From the NCBI RefSeq assembly GCF_018139145.2, contig NC_059486.1, forward strand, positions 11,718,001-11,782,000: a stretch of DNA of 64,000 nt, written 5' to 3'. A program made the translations under genes and the position numbers. This stretch comes from Gymnogyps californianus (Eukaryota; Chordata; Aves; Accipitriformes; Cathartidae). Positions 24,805-37,900 of this stretch are shown here, piece by piece. Position 1 is the first letter of the stretch. The number at the start of each line of letters is the position of its first letter. The notes beneath the pieces were generated by a model. It was not told where the DNA came from and made no database searches. It saw only the letters and a list, made by a program, of their open reading frames with translations.

Positions 24805-27583
24805 GTAAGCTTACAGCATTGGAGAGAAATACATATGAATACTAGAAATTTGAATATTCAAGGATACCCTTCCAATCTCTAATGACCTTATGTGCTATTT
24901 TCAAAAAATGTGCATCATTTTCCCTTTTGGTTTATTTTATGAGGTGGCAACTTATCAAGAGAGCAAAGGGAAATATGCATCCATAAAAACAGTCTTTCGA
25001 TAAATATGTTAGTCTGCAACAAGGATTGGTTAGTAAAAAAGCTGTTAGCTTTCTGAAATCTCCAGAGCTTGTTACACAATTTTTGGAACTGAAAAAGCCT
25101 TAATATGCTTCTTTTGGCTGTCAGTCAGCAGACAAGCAGATCCCAAGGAAAAAAGCCCACATATAATGTAGTCGCCTTGACGTGGACCACAAAATACAAT
25201 GCCAGCTCATGCTCATTATGCCAATTGCTTCATAAGGAGGCAAGAAGCGACTGTTAAAACTATCAGACAGCTTTGTGGCAACATGCCTTTTTTACCTTTG
25301 TATTTGAAACTCAGAGCAATTAAGGGATAGCTCTTTGAAACAGTAATGAGAATGTTTGTAAGAGCTTGGGTAGAAAGTGGGTGGAATTTGGGATTTTGAC
25401 ATACTTACTCCCAGATTAGTGCAGAAACTTTCTGAGGAAACAGATTTGTCAGCAACTCCTCAGTTGCGGCAGATGTTCGCTTTGAAACATTTCAGGTTTG
25501 ATGAAATTCTTGCAGATCAGAGGTAGGGTATTCTAACAGTTTGTGTTTATGGCAGGCTGCAGAAACCTCCCACAGGGACCAAACCACAATGTTCGTTTGT
25601 TATTGTGTTGCATGTGTTTGTCGTGCTTACAAAGCGCATCGTTTTGAGTGTTGCCCAAGTGATTGCAGAGATGGGGATTCTAGCCTGTAAACGCCTCCTT
25701 GGACTGTAACAGTGCATCTTAGCTGGACAGCGATTCCCTTGGAAAAGGAATTGTACCTTAAGGCTTTTCCAATAATCTAAATATTTCTATTCCTTGAATT
25801 ACAGTGCTTAATCCTGCAAGTGTAACACTCAGTAGAACTGTAAGTTGTAGGAATATACTTCTTCCAGTTCAGGGAACAGCCATGCTTTTAGTTCATGTCT
25901 GTATAAAAGATTAATTTACAGTTACAGACCGTTAAGTGATGTTTTTGGAAAGTTTTTCTGTGTTTTAATCTAATTGAAAATACAGTATTAAGTACTTTTT
26001 GTTCATCATTACAGACTTTCCTTTAGGGCCTATGGATCTTTGTAGGACAAGAACAGGATTTAGTTTTAAGTAACAGACTGAGACATGATGAAAGCAAGAA
26101 GCAGAGGCTGAGACCTTAATTAAAACAGAGTTACATTTCAGAGAGTTATTGAAGAAGAGGGAGGTGCTAGGGGCTAGAGAGTAGCTATAAATGTTTTTCA
26201 AAGCCCATTTGTACAGTGAAACAGCCGGTACAACAGCCCTATTACTCACCTTTGCCATGTTAGTATTTGTGAAAAGCAAACTTCAAACAGGCTCAGAGCT
26301 AGGAGCTCCCTGTCCAAGGGTGATGGGCACATCAAGGAGTTAGGGATGAAGGAATGGATGCTAGCAGCTGGAAGCACAGAAGCTCCTCTGAAGTTTGCTA
26401 ATGCTTTTTGACCTTGCTAGAATTCGTTTCACTTCATGATCCTCTTGAATTCAGTGTAAGGTCTGGCAGCTTCTCTGCTCAGCCATCGCTGTGAGGAGCT
26501 TTTCATTTATTGTAGCTCCCTGTTAGAATTCACTTGCACTTGGTGCCCATGCCAGCTCCACTATGACATCCTGCGACATGATGAGAAAGCAGCCTGGTTC
26601 CTTAGAGATGAAGCAAATGCAAAGTTAAACCAAGCCAGTCAGAACTGAAGAAAAGCTCAGGTTGATCTGGTTTACAAAAAACTCTGAAGACCTCGGGTAT
26701 TTTTTGTTCTTTCTGATCTATATATATGTGTTGTATCAGGGTATATTTCCTGCTATAAGGATCAGAATTAGATCCTTCCAATCTAATTTATAATAAACTA
26801 TGTTGTTAAAATCTATAAATCATTTTAAATCTTTCATTGGCAAGTAAATGTTGTGGCAGACAGTATCTGGGAATTGTGACAGCAATGTTACATGTCCTGT
26901 GGACACATCTCCCTACCATGCTTTCATTCTTCCAGAGGTATCTGTGTTATCATCTTCTAGGAAACAGTCTAAAATCATCGTAGACAGGCCCACCATGTGC
27001 TGTGGATGTGTCTTCTAGTTGCAGGCTCCTGGTAGAGTGGGATTAGAAATAACTTGTTACCCCATGCTAGTAAGATCCTTGCTATCCAAAAATCAGAAGA
27101 CACACTAAGATCTTCGGGCCTCGTATGTTTATTCATTCTGAATGATGGCTTCGCTCAAAACTCAGATATTCTCCTTAAAGCATCAAGCATCGACATGCCG
27201 TGCGATTAAGGAGAGAGGTGTTGGTTTCTTACTTTGGGGAGTTCTCTGCTGAGCTATCGCCAGTTTTCCCTGCAGTTCTCTTGAGAGTATCTGAATTAAA
27301 TATGATAAGAATTGATGAACTGTACTGAAAAACCCCTCAAGGCTATCAGATATTCATTTACAGGAGCAGAGGGAATCATTGTCCATACTCTAATTGTGTT
27401 TTATCACATAAATGATGCTTTAGAGACAGCTTTGTGTATGCCATCTCATTTCAAAGTTGGTTTGGGTTGTTTTTTCTCATTAGATCACATCATTTTTGGA
27501 AACTGCTAAGAATTTATTTTTGTCACAGTCCTTTGGAGTCTTTTTTCCTACAAATCTGCTACTAGTCCCTAATAGGGGACTAA

Positions 27584-27630
27584 TTTATATATATGATGTG
27601 TGTGTGTGCATATATTTATAATGTATATAA
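27584..27630 (+). repeat. TA/TG dinucleotide-rich tract
   Basis: TTATATATATGATG runs into TGTGTGTGTGCATATATTTATA and related sequence. It is a compound, decayed microsatellite. Confidence 0.75.
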
Positions 27631-27710
27631 AAAGGAGGCATATATAGGGTTAAATTTCCCACATAAGTTACTGACTCTCTCATTTAGATTTTTACATAGC
27701 TTGTTCTCAA

Positions 27711-27751
27711 GGAGGTGGTGGTGGTTTTGGGTTTTTTGTTTGTTTGTTTTC
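27711..27751 (+). repeat. G/T-rich tract
   Basis: GGAGGTGGTGGTGGTTTTGG is followed by a T-rich part with TTTG repeats. It is similar in kind to, but shorter than, the tract at 9604-9697. Confidence 0.75.
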
Positions 27752-28980
27752 CTTGTTATTTATGAAGGCTTTGGAATATATTTTCACACTTTCTGATTCA
27801 GAATACCCAGAATTTGGTTGTTGATCGAAGGAAATCTCTTCAGGTTAATAATTGTCCACCCAATACATACAAAGATTTAATAAATAAGAATAGAAGACAG
27901 TAAAGCCTCTGACTTCCTGGCAAGATTAGGAGAACAAGCCACTTAAGGCTTAAAGCTTGTTGCTGACAGCCTCTTGCTTTATCACAGATTTAAGTGTACC
28001 AGCTGGTCAGGCAGTAACATATTTCTACAAAAGGAAGGTGCTTTTGCATGGTGGCATTCTCATGTATACAAAAACCTGACTGCCACTGAACACTGGTCCC
28101 GTACCGTGGTGGAATAATGCATTGCCACAAGGACGTGGATCTGAAGCCAATACCTGTAGCAGGTGGTTTTAACTAATAGGCCTGATAGGAAATTCACCTA
28201 TGAAATTCTCTGAATCTGCAGTCAAGCCGAAAAATTATTCTCTTCATGTGACTAGCTCATGAAACATGTTTTACTGTTAGTAAAAATCATGTATCCTGCA
28301 AATCTGTTGGGACGGGTTGTGCAGAAACCTTTTTTCTATGCATGTAACTTTAGTAGTTTCTTAAATAAATGCTTTATGTTTAAGATGCCTAGTAATTCCT
28401 GCTGCCTTGGTGAAAGCTATTAATAAAGCAGTTACAGGGCTGAGTCATTCAGTATGCTAAATGTTAGTATACTCTCACTCTAGACTAATAGAGGCACTAT
28501 AGTTATTTAAGCATCTGAATTCAACAATAGTTAAAAATTCTATCCTGAAGTCCTCAGAATAATTTGATTTGGAGTAAATGAATTTCTTTCTAGACTTAGT
28601 CAAAGCAATTACATTCAACTAGATGCCGTATTACAGCATAACATTTATCATCATTTAAGCACTGCAAAGTACTAAGGAACTCAAACTTATCTTTATTTCC
28701 ATGCTGGCAGTTTGGTGGTCAGGCTGACTTTGCATTCCCTAGTCTGTTCATTGGTAGGAAGAAATGTGAAGTTCAAGCAGAATTTAAAGTGCTAACTCAA
28801 ATGGGAGCAAAGAATAGGTATGCCTAAGTTGATATGGTTTTTTGTTTACAAATCAAGTTTATATCACGTACCTCTTTTTTTCACAAGGATGCTCCTGATT
28901 GTAATAGAACATGAGTTAAAACAAAGCTTTTTTTCCTGTTCTTCTCTACTTACAACTTTTCTGTATGCTTCACCTTCCAG

Positions 28981-29182
28981 TAGGATGTGATTCTCATTTT
29001 TTGGTTATGTTCAGTCTAATTTGAATTATTAAATTGGGCATTGCCTGTGCACACTTCTGTTGCTGTATGAAACTGTATTAAGACAGCTGCTCAGACTTCG
29101 CAAATGCGTGGCTGTGCATCCCCTTACATCCAGGGTGGTCAATTTTGACTTCTGGTGTTTGCAGGCTGGGCTAATGACCCAG
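28981..29182 (+). other. Possible non-coding exon between strong splice signals
   Basis: A very pyrimidine-rich tract (from about 28926) ends in CACCTTCCAG at 28980, and GACCCAG|GTAAGAG follows at 29182/29183. The 202-nt interval is not open throughout in any frame I can support. If it is transcribed, it is more likely part of a long non-coding RNA than of a protein gene. A shorter exon from the internal acceptor GTGTTTGCAG (29163) is also possible. It rests on splice-site appearance only. Confidence 0.2.
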
Positions 29183-32100
29183 GTAAGAGTTTGCATTCTA
29201 AGATACAATAATCTAGCCGGTCTACTAAGGTCACATATAAGAAAAGTTATTTGCTGTGAAGATTACATGAAGGTCCAAAGTGACGATCTCCCTAACACTA
29301 ACGGGCATGTGCGCTTTTGTAATCTATTTTCTGTTGTAAGGTATTTGCAGACGTTGTATCAAAGGAACTTTTCAAAGGCTCTATGGGAAACAGTGCCTCA
29401 CTTCAGAGATGTATTTTTGTGACTAGTTCTGACCCGTTTCCAGAATACAACTCCATAATGTTTTAAAACTTGAAACAACTGGAAGTACATGTGGGATGTG
29501 GCATTCGTTTGAAACAAAACAAAATATTTGAACCTCAGTTTGAAATAGGAGGATGTCTGTTGTGAAACATCCAAACCTTCTGTCCTCTCTATTGTACCCA
29601 AAGTCGCACTAAACTTCAATTAAAGAAATAATGGGCACACTGTCATCATACAATTAAAACAAAGAGAAAACTGTTTAATATTTCTTCTCATTTTAACCAA
29701 TGAAAGCTAATGGTGATTTATGCCTTTTCCCCCTTACAATAGGTATAGTAGAGATTTATTATAACTTGTAGTTTTTATTTTCCAACTCTAATTGCAGAAC
29801 ACGGTTGCTCCAAATTACTGGCTGTTGTATTTTAGGTCAAACTGTGGGGGTTTTTTCCCAGTTAATCCAATAAGGAGAAAGAAAAAGCATTTCATGCCAC
29901 AACTAATATTTGCTTGTTAACATGCCATTAGTATAAAGCTTTCAATTTTTTGTTCAGTAGATAATGCAAAATGAAGCAGAAGCAAATTCAACTTCCAGTC
30001 AAAGCAGATTATGCAAACTCTTCTATAGAATTTGAGTTGTCTAATGAAAGACTCCACAGGCCACCTAAGATTTTAATTATTTTGCAATAAATGCAGGACA
30101 CTGGAAATCTGTGCTTCATAGATCCACAATTAATTTTACAATTGTAGTTAGACTGCATTGGAATATGTTACCAGGATGATAGATAAAAAAAAGTTGCTAC
30201 TGTGTTAACTTTCTGGTGTATTTCACCCACTCAGAACCAAACATTACCCGACACATTATCTTCCCCTCTTAGTACCAACCTTCAGATACAAATCTGGAGG
30301 AGGTGAACATCTCTGTGTGATTTCCCAGGCCACCTCTTTTATTACAGTCTTGCTATTAAGCTTCTTTAAAATTCTGATTTCTTCATCTCCATGCACCTTG
30401 GATATGCATTAGCTTTTTCAGCATTACTCCTGTTGCATTGATGTCAAAGGATACAAAAGCTTCATTTGGTTTGCCCTTTTCGTTCATTTTCTCATGTGAG
30501 TTAAGTAAAAAATGTTAAGACTCTTCATTAGTTACTTTTTAAAGAAAGGTGTTTTAAGGGATTAACATGCAGAACAACATATGCTTTATTGTGCATCCTT
30601 ATGCTAACAGAGAACATAGTTATTAGTTATTTTAACCACTTTTTCCCTCCTTGAGATTACTGCTGCAGTGTAAGAGCTCAAGCATAGGACTGTATTGTCA
30701 AGACACAGAGCTGCCTAACACAGAAGTTGTAGCAAAAACTCTTTTACCCACATGGCTGTTTAGATTCAGTCAATGAGAAAGTCCTCTTCTCCATCCCAAA
30801 TCCTTATGACGGGGATGGAAGGAAAGGACACGCTGTGGCTGCATGTGAAATATTTGGAAGAGCGACTTGAACATTCACGCAGAGGAATGCTTCGGACTAG
30901 GGACTGGTGGTAGTGAAGTTGGAACAGGGCTGGACAGGACATGGATTTCAGCCTGCATCAGGATTTTAAAGGGTCTGAAACCTTACATGTCATGTTCTGG
31001 AGATCTCTTTGGAACTATTACTTTCCTGTGCAAGCTGAATAATGAGTACCCATTCAGTCATGGATCAACCTCTAACCGCATATGAGTGCTGGCCACCAGA
31101 CTGCAGAAGGCAACTTCCCTTGACATTTGAAAGCGTTCACGTCATGGTCTCTGGATTTGGTATATCTTTTCTAATCACATCAGACATTAGCATAAAACTG
31201 ATGCAAGTGTTGCACAGAATTGCCTTTGTGTTACTAAAACAAGCCCCTCTACTGACAACCTATCACAATAACCTACATGTCCGCTCTTGAGGAATGGCAG
31301 ATCTTCCTTCTACTTTCACAGACACTCTGAGATGTACAGACTTACCGGCTATAGTAGAAAAATAAAATTAAGAAAAGACACACCTCTCATCTGAATAAGC
31401 ATCTTCACAATCCAGCAAGGCAGTCCCTTGCTGGGAATTATGTAGGAGTACTTGTTTCATTTAGTTGTTCATCTGCTTAAGGAATGTGAGAGAAAAATAT
31501 AATTTGATCTTTAGAGTCGCTGCAACTATAGCTTCATTAACTTCAGTGGAGTCATAATTATGTTTCAAGTAGGAATAGGCTTTGCTTATGAGGACATTTG
31601 TGGTAACTGGCTGGTTTTAGTTTTTCAGGGTTTACCATGTTTGAGATTCTTCCTGACCTACACCAGTAAGAACGTGGAAGGATTAAGACCTGGTTCCTCA
31701 ACACCTCGTAGCAACATTTTCTTACTTAGAGGCTCTTAGCCTCTTCTGAAGAATAAAGTCTTTGAATCAGCTTCCAAAAGCTGTTGCAAACCCACAGGTT
31801 TCTTATACATCATACTCTGCCCTTCCTTTTTTTTTATTTATTGCATAGTTTTATCAAAAGAAAGTCCTTTTACCTTCATAATATAAAAGAGAGTGCCTCC
31901 ATCTACCTCCCTTGGAAGCAGAATGAAGCCTGAGACCTGGTGAAGGCAACGAAGTTAAGAATTCACCCTAATTTTTAGAGGCGTTGACCGCTCTTAGATC
32001 TCATTTCTTTTGAAAGTGGTTTGTGAGGCATCAGTGTAGGATCTAGGTCAAAGACAATCAGAAACTCCAGTGATTTTAGGACAGCAGAGAATGTACTCTG

Positions 32101-33359
32101 AACTATTGAAAATGCTCTTTCAAACCAGTGTTCTTAAATATGTGAACAAGACTTTTCTCATTCCTAAAGAGAGGTGAAACACTGAAAGATTAAACAGGAG
32201 ATTTATAACAGTGAACTCTTGTTCCTTTTGTCCTGCAGAAGGTTGCAGATCCCATGGTATGCGAGTGCTTTGGTTTGATTCAAGTATCTAAGCATGCACA
32301 TCTTCTGTTCACTTCAGCTGCAGTGTGGGTCCTCTGGCCAGGGAGGGTGGGATGGCTTCTATCTCTCAGCCATCAAATTACCTCCAGTGGAAGGTTTTCT
32401 GCATCCAGCAGTTTTCTGCTGGCATCTGGATGCCGAGCCGATGCCAGGCTGCGGTGTATGTAGCCCTATAAGTAAAATTCAGCACTCACAATGATGGCAA
32501 GATTAAGTCTGGCAAAACTCCAGTTGCATATTGTAAATGGTCTCTCTGTGATGGTGGTTTCCTAGCCGGCTGGATCTGGTTTCTCCCTGTTAGATTCTGT
32601 GGTTGTAGATTTATTCACATTACTGTTTCTTGTTAAAGACAATGCCCTGAGGGTATTAAGGTCTTGTATGACTGCAGAGCTAAAATATAAAGCTCCAGAT
32701 TCCACTCTCCATTGTATCTAATTAAGGAATCTCATTAACCCTCTCTGTGGATAGATTGAGAGGATGTCTCCTTTCTGCAGGCTGCTAATAGGTTTTCTGG
32801 TAGAAGAGCACACTTATCTGACCCCTGGTATTAGGCGCTGTGTTAAGCATACTCTGCCAGCTCATGGCGGTGACATTTCCTTTTTTTGTCCGTTCTTTCT
32901 GAGAAACTTCTGTGAACTAAACCTAGTTCTTTAGGGTTGATTTTTCTCTTTTCTCACCCTACTTCTGGAGTATTGCCAGTTCAAAAGCTGGGAAACTAGT
33001 TGCCTAATCTCATGGAAGTTTCTGGGATTCAAAGGACCAAGGATCTGCTGGGTGGTGGTGGTGATGGGGAGATAAAATTCGGGGTCAGTTCCCTCCGTTG
33101 ACTATGCAGAGATAACTGGACAAACAAAGTCAGCACAATGCTGGTCATAATTTTTCCTGCATGTCATCTCTGCACCATGGAAATTTTTTTAAGGGCATAC
33201 GTAACAGGATGGTCTGTACTACACCGATGACTCTTCTGTGTTGAGAAAGTTAGCCACTGTTTCATTTGTCAGGAACAATGATCTGATACTTTCTTACATT
33301 CAGCTCTGCTGTCTGGGGGCTGCTGAAGAAAATCTGGACAGCGGTAAGATGATAAAGGA
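29183..33359. other. Non-coding stretch, no gene seen
   Basis: Nothing recognisable as coding. TTAACTTCAGTGGAGTCATA at about 31539 recalls the ancient amniote repeat motif also seen near 8900, but is too short to call. A pyrimidine-rich acceptor-like site ends at 32238 (TTTTGTCCTGCAG). Confidence 0.5.
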
Positions 33360-33800
33360 CGTGCTGCTGAGCACGATGCAGGAATGTTGCCCAGCTTCTG
33401 CGGAGAGCTAGCTCCAGCCCAGCAGGGTTGATTGGTTCCCACTCAGCACTAGCCTGCTAGCTTAATCTGACTTCAGCAGTCCCACTGGGGTGTCTTCCCC
33501 CAGGGTCCCCAGTGCTGAGGCACAGCGGTGGGCGCAGGGGCAGGCACTCTTTGTTCGGCAGCGTGCCTGTGCCGAAAAACCTTACCAGAGCACCAGGTGC
33601 TGGGAGCAGGTGCAGAGGCGGTGGCTGCGTGTGGATTCCCCTTTGGTCTGGCATGGTGGAAGCCAAAAGCCCAGCTGGGCTCGTGCTTACTGTGTGGCGT
33701 AGGAGGAGTAGCTGTATGGCTTTGCTGCAGGAACCAGAGTTGGTCACCAGGGATAGGGAGGTGCTTCATCAGGCGCTGCGTGGCTGAGACTGCTGAGTCT
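33360..33800. promoter_or_regulatory. Local GC- and CpG-rich island
   Basis: In a CpG-poor window, 33481-33720 alone has nine CpG dinucleotides and is visibly G+C rich. Examples are GGCGCAGGGG, TTCGGCAGCGTG, GAGGCGGTGGCTGCGTG and GTGGCGTAGG. Five overlapping ORFs on both strands exist here only because the sequence is stop-poor. Possible explanations are a small CpG island or promoter of an unannotated transcript, a GC-rich repeat remnant, or an exon. No TATA box or clear first-exon donor could be fixed; GTGGGTAAGG at about 33826 is a possible donor on the plus strand. Confidence 0.35.
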
Positions 33801-34639
33801 CCTGATTCGAGTGAATATTTGGATGTGGGTAAGGAGGCATAGTAGTAGGACGGTTGTCAGATGGACTTCGAAGTAGGCAGATGAGGATGGGCAGATTACC
33901 AGAAAGAAAGAGGAGCCACAAACACCCCACATAGTTAAAATACCTGGTCTGTACTGGAATCAGAGCACGGAAACTTCAAAAGATAACCCTGAATTTCTGT
34001 TTCCTAAATGGATATATCTGTGGCTGAATTCTTACCCTAAGCTGCTATGAGGATTCGCGCATTAAGAAGGACTTACTGTTTGCCTGGCCTTTCCCTTAGC
34101 AGATGGGGAACAGATTCTATTGAAGTGGGCTTTAAATTAATGAAACTGAAAGCAAAAGGGGGTGAAGAAACAAAGTTGCACTCATTTAGCACAAAACCAA
34201 GAAGCTGAGCAAACTTAAATAGTGGAAGGGCATGAGAAGAAATTATTTAATTTCCTGCTCTCCACTGGAGAACAGGAGTTGAAATATTTACAAATGGGCT
34301 GTTTGAACTAGCCAGTGTTATTGAAACCTGCTGACAAGATTCACGTTTTTGGAATGTTATAAAAATGCTTGTGTTCCGCTAGGCAGAGCAGACTGAACAA
34401 AACAGCAGGCAAGAGTGGCTGCCAGTTGGTAGCAAATCTGGAGCACTTGCTGAATCATATTTATATAACAAAGCATGAGACAGGGTTGTCTGCTACAGAC
34501 CACCGTAATACCCGTGTTAGTGTTTGAAGAAGTCCCCTGCAGTCAATATTTCTAGTTCGAATCCCTGCCCACACTGGCCTTCCTGTTTACTCTTCCCTGG
34601 GTCCTCATACTTACCAGCCCTTTCATCTTTCACACTAAT
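33801..34639. other. Non-coding stretch, nothing recognised
   Basis: No gene is seen. AGTTCGAATCC at 34554-34564 resembles a tRNA-type B box, but no tRNA fold surrounds it. Confidence 0.5.
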
Positions 34640-34960
34640 GGCCATAGGTAACTCTGTTGGATTGATTCATGCGCATTACACCTGAAGGAGAATATGCTAT
34701 GAAGTGGAAGGACTGTTTTCCAATCAATAATGATAAGCAAGAATCAATCATGTACCATAACCTGCATATATCACAGAAAGGGACGTATATTGAGCAATGC
34801 TCATGGCCTGAACAATATGCTGGCTTATTAATTTTCATGAGTTTTTTCCAAAGACGCATTAACTTGGACGACACAAGGTCGCTATACAGAGAGCTGGACA
34901 GGCACTGCAAATTATTTTGCACAAATTTAAAATAATTCTCTTAGGCCCTGCTCATCCTTC
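34640..34960. promoter_or_regulatory. Putative conserved enhancer-like block with PBX/HOX-type sites
   Basis: The interval holds ATCAATCA at 34743-34750 (reverse TGATTGAT, the classic PBX-HOX composite) and AATCAATAA at 34722-34730, with ATTA cores in GGCTTATTAATTTTCATG. Unusually, it is open on both strands at once: about 88 codons on plus (34669-34935) and 95 on minus (34635-34922). The plus translation (beginning MRITPEGEYAMKWKDCF) is not biased in composition but matches nothing I know. Retained CpGs occur in GACGTATATTG, AGACGCATTAAC, TTGGACGACAC and GGTCGCTATAC. An ancient enhancer or a decayed exon are both possible. Confidence 0.35.
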
Positions 34961-37900
34961 TGTATTGTTAATCTCCACAAAATCCTGAGTGGTCAGGTTT
35001 ACTCCTTCCAGTAGCTTTGCATGTGTTGTTCACAGCAGCTTGCAGAACTAGTCCTCAAAGCAATGTTTGAATCTTTTTGCATAACCGTAAATGCCAGCAA
35101 TGATACTGGAGAAACAATAGCACATGAATTACACAATTAACGAAGGCGCCTGGGAATATAAAAATACCTGAGGGACCCTTTCATTGACTTGAATAAGGGA
35201 GGAAAAAAGTCACCTTAGCTATCAGAGTCAAGCACTAAGTGATTATATTTAAGTGAAATATCAAGACTGGTATTCAGATAAAACTGTTCCCCTGTGGCCT
35301 TTAAATCTATGGCCTTTAAATAAATTTCTTGCATCCATTGAGCTATTGTGAGACACATAACCTGTGCAAAGTCCTCTTAAACGATCAGGAAATACCAGTG
35401 TAATTTTTCCTAATGATCCTGCCTATTTACCATGCAAAGGACAAGTACGGCATGACAGGGAGGATACCAGGGTAGCCGCATGGCTTCTGGACCAGAGCTG
35501 GCTTGCAGAATGGTCTCTTACCAGAGGTTTCGATCTGTTTGTACCTCCCCATTTTTTCCCTGGTAGAATAAGGTAAAGCTAGAATTGGGCTTGTTAAATA
35601 GCTTTTCTGTACTTAGATTCTCCTTCTATTGCATAGAACTTACTTTTATTGTAGGAAATACTGTATATTGGAAAAAAATAGCAACAAAGAAGATACACCT
35701 TTAACAAGAAAATCTCTGCAAATCCAGACCATTGTCTGCCTCTGTAACATGGTAGACACAGAAGACAGATGCCGGGTCAGCTTTTACTCTAACCAAACAA
35801 AATACTCAAACATAATGGTTTTTGTCTCTAAACCATCCATATGCATTTGTAAACTGGGCTAATGGGTTATGTGTATTATTTCACTGGCTAACATAATACA
35901 TACCTCATACTTATTTGATAGTACCACTGAACTTAAAAAATTCTTAAAGATGAGAGTGGTTTTGCAAGAATCCTGGGAAACCCAGGCTTACTTGACTAGT
36001 GTATTAAACCTAAAGCAGCCTAATTACCTAATTTACAAATATTTCAAACCTCATGTATTGGTGCACTACAAGGTTAATTGCTCTTCTTACTCAATTAGTA
36101 GGAACCTTATGTTCTTTATTATATAAAAGCAAGCCATTATCACTTTCTGCATTTTTATATCCAAGGTTCAATAATGACAAAACTGTTATCTCAACCCTGC
36201 AAAACCTTAATTGGTTTCTATCTGAATACCTGTTTCTTCACAAAACCCCAAATCTCAGTATCTTGTCCATGTATATTTGCTCTGTGATTCCAAAATGCTG
36301 TTCTTAAGTAGGCTTTATGTAAGTTTTCTAGGTGTCCTGCTTTGGTTCTTTTTTGTAAGCTTTCGTATTTCTACAAATTCATCCTCTCTACAGTTGCCAG
36401 CTTAGCTGGCTGTTTAAAGGTAATTTATACCCAGTAGATCAGAGATGGAGCTTCTGAAAGATGCTTTTCTAGCATCTGTCAGACTCTACCTTTTTCCGGA
36501 ATTGAGGTGTTTCATGGAATACCTATTTTATTTTTTTAGTTTATTTTGTTGTGATTACTCAAATGTGTTGACCAGATCAAAGGGAATGTTTTAGATATAT
36601 TGGAACATAGCATTGTAAATCTTTGTTTTGAAATGACCTTTCAATGGAAAAGCATTCTATATTGGGGAAAGAAAAAAAAAAGTCAAAATCCACATAAAAC
36701 ATTTTGACTTAACTGAAACAATTTTGGGGAAACTTCTCTCTTCAAAAAATTTTAAAATTATTCTCGTGCTTCTCTTTGGAACAAGTCTACAGAACAAACT
36801 TGGAAATTAAAATTTTCCATGGAAATAAAAATTCCATTTCCTTCTCAGATTTAGTCAAAACCAGTAAGTTGGTAGGTTTCAACCTTTGGTCTGCAGGTCA
36901 CGGTGGGGTGTATGGATTACTTCTGAAGGGTCTGTGTGAGACAACTAATAAAAACTGGGCCATTATTGGCAGACTGAAATTCATTGTAGCAGTATCTGTT
37001 CCTCAGCTGCAAAACTCTCAGAGGTTTGCAAATTGAAAACATAGTAGTTTTCAACCTCCCAAGGCAACAATTCCTGATGATATGTTCCTGTACACATTAG
37101 TAGATGCTGGAACAAATAATTTGTAAGTAAACGGTGGTTGCTGTTGAAAGTCTTTGATGTTGCACACTTATTACTATCAGTGTCTGCTTTTTGTCATTGT
37201 TTAGTGTTCAGAGGATTTATGTCATTTCAAATCATCCTGCGGTAGCTGATAATGTTTTTAAGTAGGTTAACTTGTCTAAATAATGAAATACTTGCGGGTC
37301 CTTTGACCATCAGTTGAACACAGATGGGCTGTCTGTGATGAAAGAGGGAATCAATAGGATATTCCAGCCTCAATAAGTCAGTGAGTCAGATTTCATCTTC
37401 CTTATGCTACAGCTCTCTGATCTTTACCACTTCTGAAATAACGTTATGCTCAGTTCATATCCTAAAGAAAAGAAACATATTTTCCCAGTCCACCTTCTTA
37501 GCAAAGGTCATCCTGTTGTGCTCTCTTAATGCCCTCCAAGTGTTAATGGGTTAGAGACATTACTAAAATAGCTGTCACTTTATGTATTAGTTCCATGCAC
37601 ATTATATATTCATCATTATTTGAGTTTGCTGTTAGGGGATAGGAAGGCAAGTACAGAATTGTCAAATCCAAATTCATTATGATTCTCAGAGATTTAAAAA
37701 AAAAGTCATCTTCATACAGCGGAACAGCTGTGAGGGGATGGGATCTGGCCAGGAGACCTCACCTGGCAGCCGGATCAGAGTGGAACAAAATGTGTGTGGG
37801 TTTTGGTTTGTCTCACGATAAATATTCAGGGCGACTGTTCCTCTGCTGGGAACGGCTCTGTGAAGTTCCCACACAGGTAGCAAGTCCCCCAGCGTTGCGG

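Larger units (their letters stand above)
24805..28980. other. Non-coding stretch, no gene seen
   Basis: No coding region is recognised. A TA/TG-rich tract lies at 27584-27630 and a G/T tract at 27711-27751. CCCTAATAGGGG at about 27568-27579 is a short imperfect palindrome. Confidence 0.55.

Noticed and set aside
29060..29422. 120-codon plus-strand ORF
   Set aside because: It begins at a non-ATG codon (TTG), runs through a strong donor-like site, and shows no domain.
33457..33842. Five overlapping ORFs of 70-104 codons on both strands
   Set aside because: GC-rich, stop-poor sequence explains them; no frame has protein-like features.
34554..34564. AGTTCGAATCC, a tRNA-type B box
   Set aside because: No A box at a proper distance and no cloverleaf can be drawn around it; at most a SINE fragment.
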